Origin: JALOKP01 sp963800865
GTDB taxonomy: Bacteria; Acidobacteriota; Polarisedimenticolia; J045
Assembly (NCBI GenBank): GCA_963800865.1
Contig: CAWDCL010000004.1
Coordinates: 1,860,001 to 1,924,000 of the forward strand
Direction: 5' to 3'
DNA: 64,000 nt
The notes under the pieces were generated by a model. It searched no databases. It saw nothing but the letters and a program-made list of their open reading frames with translations, and was not told the origin of the DNA. Shown piece after piece: positions 8,991-18,730 of the stretch; within the stretch, counting starts at the first letter, position 1, and each line of letters begins with the position of its first letter. A program made the position numbers and the translations under genes.

Positions 8991-9029
8991 GCCTACCTGA
9001 CCAGTAAATAGACGACGAGGGCCCCCCGA

Positions 9030-9929
9030 GTGCTCTTCCGCCGCCAGTTCACGATCATGATCCTGCCGGACGCCCACCTGCGGCTGCGCCGGCTTCACCT
9101 TCGGGGAGCCCACTTCGTCTGGGCCCTCGCCGTGCTCGGCGTCGTCGGCGGCCTGGCCGCCAGCGCGCCGCTGCTCGGCCTCTGGGCCGGCCAGCTCTCC
9201 GGGCAACTGGCCGAAGTGAGAGAGGAGCGCGACCGGCTCGCCGAGCGCTCCCAGGAAGTCGAAGCGACGCTCTCCGACCTGCGCCGCAAGATCGACCAGT
9301 TCGAGCGCCGTACCGAGAAGATGGCCTCGCTGGCGGGACTCGACATGCAGAGCCTTTCGCGCAGCGGCCTGGGCCAGCCCAATGGCATCGCCAACATGGC
9401 TCCGGCGCTCCGTGCCGACGTGCTCAAGAGCGAGGCCGAGGATCTCAGCGACCGCAGCGCGGTGCTCGAACGCCGGCTCGAGAGGGTCGAGAACGAACTC
9501 TCCGAGCGGTCCGAGCGGCTCGCCCGCATGCCGTCGTTGCTCCCCGTTCCGGGCCTGATCGGCGGGGGTTTCGGTTGGCGCCGCGATCCCTTCACCGGCG
9601 CCCGCCAGTTCCACCGCGGCGTCGATCTCTCCGCCCCGGTCGGGACGCCGGTCCTCGCACCGGCCGACGGGATCGTGCTCGCCGCGGAGCGCGAGAGCGG
9701 CTACGGGAACGTCCTGACGGTGAGCCACGGCGACGGGATGGTGACGCGCTACGGCCACCTCGCCGGCTTCAAGGTCAAGCCCGGCCACGAGATCCGGCGC
9801 GGCGAGACGATTGCGGTCGTCGGCAGCACCGGCCGTTCGACGGGCCCGCACCTGCACTACGAGGTGCTGCTCGAAGGGCGCCAGGTCGATCCGATGGCCT
9901 ACATCCTCGACGAGGGCACCGGCTTCTGA
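9030..9929 (+). CDS. M23-family (LytM) metallopeptidase with membrane anchor and coiled coil
   Basis: This 299-residue protein has one N-terminal membrane segment (about 30-53), a coiled coil (about 58-100; QLAEVREERDRLAERSQEVE) and a C-terminal LytM domain (about 180-290). The zinc ligands are recognisable: FHRGVDLSAPVGTPV carries H and D, and TGPHLHYEV carries the HxH pair, so it may be an active peptidoglycan endopeptidase. It should sit in the inner membrane with its catalytic domain in the periplasm. The start is the GTG at 9030; an ATG at residue 10 is a possible alternative. It precedes secA by 134 bp. Confidence 0.88.
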   Translation: MLFRRQFTIMILPDAHLRLRRLHLRGAHFVWALAVLGVVGGLAASAPLLGLWAGQLSGQLAEVREERDRLAERSQEVEATLSDLRRKIDQFERRTEKMASLAGLDMQSLSRSGLGQPNGIANMAPALRADVLKSEAEDLSDRSAVLERRLERVENELSERSERLARMPSLLPVPGLIGGGFGWRRDPFTGARQFHRGVDLSAPVGTPVLAPADGIVLAAERESGYGNVLTVSHGDGMVTRYGHLAGFKVKPGHEIRRGETIAVVGSTGRSTGPHLHYEVLLEGRQVDPMAYILDEGTGF

Positions 9930-9971
9930 ACCCGGGCCCCGCCCGCGCCACATCGCCGCCCCGATCCGCCG

Positions 9972-9995
9972 CCGGCCGTCCCAAGGGGCGGCCGG
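9972..9995 (+). other. Strong hairpin between the M23 gene and secA
   Basis: ccggccgtcc at 9972-9981 pairs with ggggcggccgg at 9985-9995 to give a stem of about 10 bp with one G-T pair and a tiny caag loop. There is no T-run, so it may be a factor-dependent terminator or a leader structure rather than an intrinsic terminator. Confidence 0.4.
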
Positions 9996-10024
9996 TCCTG
10001 CGTGCGGCTTCCGGTCATCCGGGC

Positions 10025-10030
10025 TAGGAT
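10025..10030 (+). promoter_or_regulatory. Candidate -10 box of secA
   Basis: TAGGAT followed by ccccgcg lies 34 bp before the secA ATG and resembles the -10/start pattern of guaB (TAGAAT then ccccgc). No -35 match is visible at the expected distance. Confidence 0.35.
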
Positions 10031-10063
10031 CCCCGCGTTTTCCTCATCCTCCGGAAGGTCAAG

Positions 10064-12790
<2,727 letters not shown>

Positions 12791-12825
12791 TCCGGCTTCG
12801 CCTGCGGCTACGCCGGGCAAGCCCC
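12791..12825 (+). repeat. Dispersed imperfect palindrome, copy 1
   Basis: The sequence directly after the secA stop folds as CCGGC-TTC-GCC-TGC-GGC-TAC-GCCGG, followed by gcaagcc. The outer and inner stems flank a TTC/TAC internal loop. Copies 2 (12937-12972, opposite strand) and 3 (46643-46684) share this architecture. Confidence 0.6.
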
Positions 12826-12936
12826 CGTTCCGGCGCGGCTTCCGCCTCCGCTGCCTCCGATTCGCCTCCATGCGCCGCCCCGGATTTGACCGGGGCTTGC
12901 CCGGGCACCAAGTTCGTCCCGTGCCTCGCCCCTGGC

Positions 12937-12972
12937 CGGGCCTGCCCGGCGTAGCCGAAGGCGAAGCCGGGA
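12937..12972 (-). repeat. Dispersed imperfect palindrome, copy 2 (inverted relative to copy 1)
   Basis: Read on the minus strand this gives CCCGGC-TTC-GCC-TTC-GGC-TAC-GCCGGG, then caggcc, matching copy 1 apart from the loop. Together copies 1 and 2 make a long inverted repeat that fills the 188-bp gap between secA and the SPFH gene. Copy 2 ends 6 bp before the SPFH ATG and includes its ribosome-site region. Confidence 0.6.
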
Positions 12973-12978
12973 GACCGC

Positions 12979-13941
12979 ATGCCCCTCACCCTCGAAGTCA
13001 TCGAGTGGCGCCAGGACGACGGAACCGAGATCGTGCACCGGGTCGAACCGGGCGGCGAGATCAAGCTGGGCGCCCAGCTCACGGTCACCGAGAGCCAGTG
13101 GGCGGTCTTCTTCAAGGACGGACGGGCCTACGACGTCTTCGAGGCCGGCCGGCACCTGCTCGACACGAAGAACATCCCGCTGCTGGTCGAGGTGCTGAAG
13201 CTCCCCTACGGCGGCCGCTCGCCGTTCCGCGCCGACGTCTACTTCGTCGCACGCAAGCTGTTCGCGGACCAGAAGTGGGGGACGCGCGAGCCGGTCGTCT
13301 TCCGCGACCCGCAGTTCGGCATGCTGCGGCTGCGGGCCCACGGCCGCTACGCGATCCACGTCGCCGAGCCGCGGAAGTTCGTGAATGTCCTGGTCGGCAC
13401 GCTCGGCCGCTACACCACGGCCCAGCTCGAGGACTACCTGCGCGAGGTGATCGTCGCCCGGCTGAACGACGCGCTGGGCGAGCTGGCGATCCCGCTGCTC
13501 GATCTTCCGCGCCAGTACGACGAGATCGCCGAGGAGCTGAAACGCCGGATCGCGCCGGACGTCGCGCGGCTCGGCCTCTCGCTCCCGGCGTTCTACATCG
13601 GCGCGATCGTCCCGCCCGAGGAGGTGGCCCGGGTGATCGACGAGCGCTCGTCGATGGCGGCGGTCGGCCTCGAGGGCGACTACCTGCGCTTCAAGGCCGC
13701 GCGGGCGCTGGGGGACGCCGCCGCCGGGAGCGGCGGCGCGGCGGGCGAGGCCGCGGCCGGAGGGGCGGCCGCGGGGATGGGGCTCGGGGTCGGCGCGGGA
13801 CTCGGGATGGCGCTGCCGGGGATGCTGCGCGAGCTTGCGGTGCGGGGGCCGGCGGCGAGCGCCGGCTGCGCGCGCTGCCAGGCCGCGCTGCCGCACGGCG
13901 CTCGCTTCTGCCCGCAGTGCGGCGCGCCGCAGGGCGGCTGA
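12979..13941 (+). CDS. SPFH-domain protein with C-terminal zinc ribbon
   Basis: This 320-residue protein has an SPFH/band-7-like domain over about residues 25-235 (VTESQWAVFFKDGRAYDVFEAGRH; FRDPQFGMLRLRAHGRYAIHV). A Gly/Ala-rich hydrophobic linker follows (about 240-285), then a double-CxxC zinc ribbon at the end (CARCQ...FCPQCG). The arrangement matches the 'SPFH domain/virion core protein' group of bacterial stand-alone proteins, whose biological role is not established; membrane-microdomain scaffolding is a guess. The glycine-rich linker may associate with membranes. It lies between two housekeeping genes in the same direction, and the inverted copies of the dispersed palindrome precede it. 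Confidence 0.75.
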   Translation: MPLTLEVIEWRQDDGTEIVHRVEPGGEIKLGAQLTVTESQWAVFFKDGRAYDVFEAGRHLLDTKNIPLLVEVLKLPYGGRSPFRADVYFVARKLFADQKWGTREPVVFRDPQFGMLRLRAHGRYAIHVAEPRKFVNVLVGTLGRYTTAQLEDYLREVIVARLNDALGELAIPLLDLPRQYDEIAEELKRRIAPDVARLGLSLPAFYIGAIVPPEEVARVIDERSSMAAVGLEGDYLRFKAARALGDAAAGSGGAAGEAAAGGAAAGMGLGVGAGLGMALPGMLRELAVRGPAASAGCARCQAALPHGARFCPQCGAPQGG

Positions 13942-13961
13942 TCGCCGCTCGGCACCGCGGG

Positions 13962-13991
13962 TGGACGGGGGCGAGCCCCGCCGCATAGAAT
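13962..13991 (+). promoter_or_regulatory. Predicted promoter of guaB
   Basis: TGGACG (13962-13967), an 18-bp spacer and TAGAAT (13986-13991) precede the guaB ATG by 27 bp. The -10 box is followed by ccccgcc, as in several other upstream regions here. Confidence 0.5.
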
Positions 13992-14018
13992 CCCCGCCTC
14001 TCCCAAGGCGGCGCATCC

Positions 14019-15488
14019 ATGCTCGACGAGACTCCCCCGATCGGACTGACGTTCGACGACGTTCTCCTCCTTCCCGGGTACTCGGAGGTCATCCCGAGCG
14101 AGGTCGACACGCAGACCCGCTTCACCCGGGGGATCGCGCTCCGGATCCCGCTCGTCTCGGCCGCGATGGACACCGTGACCGAGGCCCGGCTGGCGATCGC
14201 GATCGCCCAGCAGGGCGGGATCGGCATCCTGCACCGCAACCTGCCGATCGCCGACCAGGCCTCCGAGGTGGACAAGGTCAAGCGCTCGGAGTCGGGGATG
14301 ATCGTCGACCCGATCACGATGACCGCCGACCGGGCCGTGCGCGACGCGCTGGAGCTGATGGCCCGCTACAAGATCTCGGGCGTCCCGATCACCGACGAAA
14401 AGGGCCATCTGGTCGGGATCCTGACCAACCGCGACCTGCGCTTCTGCACCCACCCCGAGCTGCCGATCAGCGATTTCATGACCAAGGACGGCCTGATCAC
14501 GGTCCCCGAGGGGACCGATCTCGACCGCGCGCAGGAGCTGCTGCACAAGCACCGGATCGAGAAGCTGCTGGTCGTCGACAAGGACTACCGCCTCAAGGGG
14601 CTGATCACCTACAAGGACATCCAGAAGCGGATCGACTACCCGCACGCCGCGAAGGACGGCCAGGGCCGGCTGCGGGTCGGGGGCGCGCTGGGGACCGGAG
14701 CCGACACGCTCGAGCGCTGCGCGGCGCTGGTCGAGGCCGGCGTCGACGCGGTCGTGGTCGATACCGCGCACGGCCACTCGCGGCGGGTGCTCGAGGTGGT
14801 CGACCGGGTGCGCGACCGCTTCCCGGGCCTGCAGATCGTGGCCGGCAACATCGGCACCGAGGAGGGTGCGCGGGCCCTGGTCGAGCGCGGGGTGGACGCG
14901 GTCAAGGTCGGCGTCGGGCCGGGGAGCATCTGCACCACGCGGATCGTCAGCGGCGCCGGCGTGCCGCAGCTGTCCGCGATCGCGGCGGCGGTCCGGGCCT
15001 GCCGGCCGAAGGGGATCCCGGTGATCGCCGACGGCGGGGTCAAGTTCTCCGGCGACGTCACCAAGGCGCTCGCCTCCGGGGCCGACACCGTCATGATCGG
15101 CTCGCTCTTCGCGGGGACCGAGGAGTCGCCGGGGGAGACCGTCCTCTACCAGGGACGGACCTTCAAGGAGTACCGCGGGATGGGCTCGCTCGGGGCGATG
15201 CGGAAGGGGCTCTCGCGCGACCGCTACGCCCAGGACGACCAGTACGACGAGAAGAAGCTCGTCCCCGAGGGGATCGAGGGGCGGGTCCCGTACAAGGGGC
15301 GGATCCGCGAGATGGTCTACCAGCTCGTGGGGGGGCTGCGGGCCGGGATGGGCTACTGCGGGGCCCGCTCGATCGCCGAGCTGCAGGAGAACGCGCGGTT
15401 CGTGCGGATCACCGGGGCCGGGCTGCGCGAGTCGCATGCCCACGACGTGATCATCACCAAGGAAGCGCCGAACTACAGCCTCGAGTAG
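14019..15488 (+). CDS. guaB: Inosine-5'-monophosphate dehydrogenase
   Basis: This 489-residue enzyme oxidises IMP to XMP with NAD, the rate-limiting step toward guanine nucleotides. The TIM barrel begins with LTFDDVLLLPGYSEV and is interrupted by a CBS pair at about 95-205 (DPITMTADRAV...; GVPITDEKGHLVGILTNRDLRF). The catalytic loop GPGSICTTR places the nucleophile at C305, and ADGGVKFSGDVTKALASGA and YRGMGSLGAM follow. Length, order and motifs are standard. It has its own predicted promoter and is followed by mgtE with its own candidate -10. Confidence 0.97.
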   Translation: MLDETPPIGLTFDDVLLLPGYSEVIPSEVDTQTRFTRGIALRIPLVSAAMDTVTEARLAIAIAQQGGIGILHRNLPIADQASEVDKVKRSESGMIVDPITMTADRAVRDALELMARYKISGVPITDEKGHLVGILTNRDLRFCTHPELPISDFMTKDGLITVPEGTDLDRAQELLHKHRIEKLLVVDKDYRLKGLITYKDIQKRIDYPHAAKDGQGRLRVGGALGTGADTLERCAALVEAGVDAVVVDTAHGHSRRVLEVVDRVRDRFPGLQIVAGNIGTEEGARALVERGVDAVKVGVGPGSICTTRIVSGAGVPQLSAIAAAVRACRPKGIPVIADGGVKFSGDVTKALASGADTVMIGSLFAGTEESPGETVLYQGRTFKEYRGMGSLGAMRKGLSRDRYAQDDQYDEKKLVPEGIEGRVPYKGRIREMVYQLVGGLRAGMGYCGARSIAELQENARFVRITGAGLRESHAHDVIITKEAPNYSLE

Positions 15489-15588
15489 GGGCCTCCCTGG
15501 GGGGACTGCCCGGACCGGCCGCGGGCGGACCCGCCGGCTCCGGTGCCCCCGGCGCCGCTCGCTGACTCGCGGTTCCGCGCCGGGAGGG

Positions 15589-15594
15589 TAGAAT
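15589..15594 (+). promoter_or_regulatory. Candidate -10 box of mgtE
   Basis: TAGAAT followed by ctcccgg lies 27 bp before the mgtE ATG, the same distance and form as in guaB. A convincing -35 box is not seen. Confidence 0.35.
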
Positions 15595-15621
15595 CTCCCG
15601 GTTTGGGCGGGGCCACGCGAG

Positions 15622-17019
15622 ATGATCGAACGGCGACAGGTGATCGTGCTCGAGTCGGTGCGGCGCTTTCTGCGCCGTTCCGCCCACACGCACCTCGTCA
15701 ACCTGCTCGCCAAGGTCCGCCCGCCCGATTTCGGGCCGATCTACGAGAAGCTCTCCGAGCGCGAGCGGGTCGCCCTCTTCCGGCTGCTGGCGACGCGCGA
15801 CCCCGAGCTGGGGGCGGGTTTCCTGGTCGAGCTGCCTCACGAGACCGGGCCCGACCTGCTGCGGCTGCTCGGCCCCGAGGCTGCGGCGCGCCTGCTCGAG
15901 AAGTGCGCCGAGGACGACGCCGCGGACCTCCTGGCGCGCCTCGACGACGAGGAGAGCCGCCAGGTCCTCGACGGGATGCGTCCGGAGGACAAGGCCGGCG
16001 TCGAGAAGCTGCTGATCTACGCCGACGAGACCGCCGGGCGGATCATGACCCCCGACGTCTTCAGCCTCCACGAGGAGACGACGGTCGAGAAGGCGACCGC
16101 CGCGCTGCGCTCGCGCGAGAGCATCGAGATCGCCTTCTACCTCTACGTCGTCGACGACCGCAAGCACCTGGTCGGCGTGGTCTCGCTGCGCGAGCTGCTG
16201 CTCAATCCCGCCGACGCGAAGCTGAAGGACATGATGAACGCCGACCTGATCACGGTTCGCACCGACGCGGACCAGGAAGAGGTCGCGCGGATCGCCTCCA
16301 AGTACGACCTGCTCGCGATCCCGGTCGTGGACGAGCAGGGGCGGCTGGCGGGCGCGGTGTCGATCGACGACGTGATCGACGTCCTGCGCGAGGAGGCGAC
16401 GGAGGACATCCTCCGGATGGCCGGCACCTCGGAGGAGGAGCGGATCCAGCCGTCGATCGGCAAGTCGGTCCGGACCCGCGCCCCGTGGCTGGCGGCGACC
16501 TTCGTCGGCGGGCTCGCGGCGGCGGTGATCATCTACCGGCTGTCAGGAATCCTCGCCGGCTTCGTCGGGCTCGCCGCCTTCTTCCCGATCATCCTCGGGA
16601 CCTCCGGCTCGGCCGGGAACCAGTCGGCGACGGTGATCATGCGCGGCCTGGCCACCGGCCGGATCCGCGAGGGGATGTACCTCTCGACGCTGGCCCGCGA
16701 GGCCGGCGTCGGCGGGCTGCTCGGGCTCGCCTACGGGCTGCTGCTGGTGCTCGGCTCCTCGCTGATCGTCGGGAGCGCGGGGATCTCGGCGCAGGGCGTC
16801 GGCGGCGTCGTCCGCGTCGCGATCGTGATCGGCCTGTCGCTCGCGCTCTCGATCGTCACCGCGACGGTCCTCGGGTCGGTCGTCCCGCTCGTGCTGCAGC
16901 GCCTCAAGCTCGACCCGGCGACCTCGACCAGCCCGCTGGTCACCTCGACCGTCGACGTCATGGCCTCGCTGATCTTCCTCGGCCTCGCGAGCCTCGCGCT
17001 CGCCGCGTACGCCCCGTGA
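15622..17019 (+). CDS. mgtE: MgtE-family magnesium transporter
   Basis: This 465-residue inner-membrane protein has the MgtE layout. A cytoplasmic superhelical N-domain (about 20-130) contains AARLLEKCAEDDAADLLARLDDEE. A CBS pair (about 135-255; TAGRIMTPDVFSL, YDLLAIPVVDEQGRLAG) gates the pore according to internal Mg2+. Five hydrophobic helices (about 285-463) follow and contain PIILGTSGSAGNQS, the conserved pore-region signature. Its stop overlaps the recO start (GTGA), so the two are coupled. No magnesium riboswitch was recognised upstream. Confidence 0.94.
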   Translation: MIERRQVIVLESVRRFLRRSAHTHLVNLLAKVRPPDFGPIYEKLSERERVALFRLLATRDPELGAGFLVELPHETGPDLLRLLGPEAAARLLEKCAEDDAADLLARLDDEESRQVLDGMRPEDKAGVEKLLIYADETAGRIMTPDVFSLHEETTVEKATAALRSRESIEIAFYLYVVDDRKHLVGVVSLRELLLNPADAKLKDMMNADLITVRTDADQEEVARIASKYDLLAIPVVDEQGRLAGAVSIDDVIDVLREEATEDILRMAGTSEEERIQPSIGKSVRTRAPWLAATFVGGLAAAVIIYRLSGILAGFVGLAAFFPIILGTSGSAGNQSATVIMRGLATGRIREGMYLSTLAREAGVGGLLGLAYGLLLVLGSSLIVGSAGISAQGVGGVVRVAIVIGLSLALSIVTATVLGSVVPLVLQRLKLDPATSTSPLVTSTVDVMASLIFLGLASLALAAYAP

Positions 17020-17810
17020 GCCGGCACGCCGAGTCGGAAGCGATCGTGCTCGACGCGCGGCTCGCCGGGGAGGCGGACCGGCGCGTGCTGCTGCTCTGCG
17101 CCTCGGGGGAGCTGGTGCGCGGCGTGGCCCACTCGGCCGCGCGCTCGCGCAAGCGCTTCGGCGGCGCGCTGCAGCCCGGGGCGCGGGTGCAGGCGCGCTG
17201 GTCGGTGCGGCGCGAGGGGGCCGAAGCGGTCCTGGAGGAGGCGCACCTCGTCGCCTCGCCGCCGCCGGGCGACCCGCTCGAACGGCTCTATGTCGCGGCG
17301 CACCTGCTGGAACTGGCCGGTGCTTTCGCGCGCGAAGGGGCCGAGGACCCGCGCCTGTACCGCCTGCTCTCGGCCTGCCTCGACGCGCTCGGCGGCGGGG
17401 CGCCGCCCGACCCGCTGGCGCGCTACGCCGAGGCCTGGACGCTGCGTCTCGCCGGGCTGCTCGGCGACCTCGCGGCCTGCGACGAGTGCGGCGCCCCGCT
17501 CGCCGGCCGGCGCGCGCAGCTGGCCCCCGAGAGCGGGGCCTTCTGCGCCGCGCACGGCGTACCGGGGGCCCGCACGCTGGGGCCGGGCGCGACCGGCTGG
17601 CTGGCTGCGACCGTGCGCGTCGGCCCGTCCGCGCTGCCGGACCTCCCGGCGCCGGTCGGGCGCGAGCTGGCGGGCGCACTGCCCGCGCTCGTCGTCGCCT
17701 TCACCGGCCGGCCGCTCGTCGCCTGGCCGGCCCTCACCACGCTCCGCGCGGAGCGGCCGCGCGCGGCCCGGCGGATCCCCGCCGCGCCCGCCGGGAAGGA
17801 CAGCGCGTGA
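17016..17810 (+). CDS. recO: DNA repair protein RecO
   Basis: This 264-residue protein has an N-terminal OB fold (SEAIVLDARLAGEADRRVLLLC, then KRFGGALQPGARV), the signature start of RecO. A helical C-domain carries CDECG and a later FCAAH, a reduced version of the family's zinc-binding region. RecO loads RecA on SSB-coated DNA together with RecR. The GTG at 17016 overlaps the mgtE stop, and the stop overlaps the glyQ start. Location next to glyQS is a common recO neighbourhood and supports the call. The sequence is very Ala/Gly/Arg-rich and diverged. Confidence 0.85.
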   Translation: MSRHAESEAIVLDARLAGEADRRVLLLCASGELVRGVAHSAARSRKRFGGALQPGARVQARWSVRREGAEAVLEEAHLVASPPPGDPLERLYVAAHLLELAGAFAREGAEDPRLYRLLSACLDALGGGAPPDPLARYAEAWTLRLAGLLGDLAACDECGAPLAGRRAQLAPESGAFCAAHGVPGARTLGPGATGWLAATVRVGPSALPDLPAPVGRELAGALPALVVAFTGRPLVAWPALTTLRAERPRAARRIPAAPAGKDSA

Positions 17811-18730
17811 ACGACACCTTCAAGATGACGCTCCAGGAGATGTTCCTGGCGCTCTCCCGCTTCTGGGCCGACCGCGGCTGCATCGTGCACCAGCCCTTCG
17901 ACAAGGAAGTCGGCGCCGGGACGATGCACATCGAGACCTTCTTCCGCAGCCTCGGACCCGCGCCGTGGCGGGTGGCGTACTGCCAGCCGTCGCGCCGGCC
18001 GGCCGACGGGCGCTACGCGCTGAACCCGATGCGCGTCTACGAGCACTTCCAGTACCAGGTGATCCTCAAGCCCTCGCCACCCGACGTCCAGGACCTCTAC
18101 CTCGACTCGCTCAGGGCGCTGGGGGTCGATCCTGAAGTCCACGACGTCCGCTTCGAGGAGGACAACTGGGAGTCGCCGACGCTCGGCGCGGCGGGGGTCG
18201 GCTGGCAGGTCACGATGGACGGGATGGAGATCTCGCAGTTCACCTACTTCCAGGTGATGGGGGGAGCGGAACTCGCGCCGGTGCCGGTCGAGCTGACCTA
18301 CGGGCTCGAGCGGATCTGCATGTTCGTCAACGACATCCGCGACATCTTCGACATCCCGTGGGCGCGCGCGCCGTGGGCCCCGGAGGGGGTCGTCCGCTAC
18401 CGCGCGCTGCGCGAGCGGGCCGAGCGCGAGCTGTCGGCCTACTCCTTCGAGGAAGCCGACGTGGAGGGGCACCGGCAGGCGTTCGACGTCGCCGAGCGCG
18501 AGGCCCAGCGCCTGCTGGCGCGGACGAAGCCCGGCCCGGACGGGGACGCGGTGCCGGCCGCGCTGCTCGTTCCGGCCTACGAGCGGGTGCTGGAGGCTTC
18601 GCACCTGTTCAACGTGCTCGGCGCGCGGGGCGCGCTGTCGGTCACCGAGCGGCAGGCGATGATCCAGCGCATCCGGCGCCTCGCGGTGCTGTGCGCGAAG
18701 ACCTGGCTCGGCGCGGGGGAGGCCGCCTGA
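17807..18730 (+). CDS. glyQ: Glycyl-tRNA synthetase alpha subunit
   Basis: This 307-residue subunit of the alpha2beta2-type glycyl-tRNA synthetase holds the class II catalytic core that activates glycine. Motifs include FWADRGCIVHQPFDKEVGAGT, RVYEHFQYQVILKPSP, EDNWESP, the motif-2-like GWQVTMDGMEISQFTYFQ and LTYGLERICMF. The GTG at 17807 overlaps the recO stop by 4 bp; an in-frame ATG at 17825 is an alternative start that matches typical GlyQ N-termini slightly better. The stop overlaps the glyS ATG, giving tight coupling of the two subunits. Confidence 0.96.
   Translation: MNDTFKMTLQEMFLALSRFWADRGCIVHQPFDKEVGAGTMHIETFFRSLGPAPWRVAYCQPSRRPADGRYALNPMRVYEHFQYQVILKPSPPDVQDLYLDSLRALGVDPEVHDVRFEEDNWESPTLGAAGVGWQVTMDGMEISQFTYFQVMGGAELAPVPVELTYGLERICMFVNDIRDIFDIPWARAPWAPEGVVRYRALRERAERELSAYSFEEADVEGHRQAFDVAEREAQRLLARTKPGPDGDAVPAALLVPAYERVLEASHLFNVLGARGALSVTERQAMIQRIRRLAVLCAKTWLGAGEAA

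Larger units (their letters stand above)
8757..9029. other. Divergent intergenic region with a terminator-like hairpin
   Basis: This 273-bp gap, less GC-rich than its surroundings, separates nagZ (-) from the M23 peptidase gene (+). It contains AT-rich boxes (gataat at 8843-8848) and, at 8963-8990, a CCGAGG/CCTCGG stem followed by cttttt. No open frame of interest is present. A short plus-strand RNA ending at the hairpin is possible, but I do not recognise a known RNA family. Confidence 0.4.
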
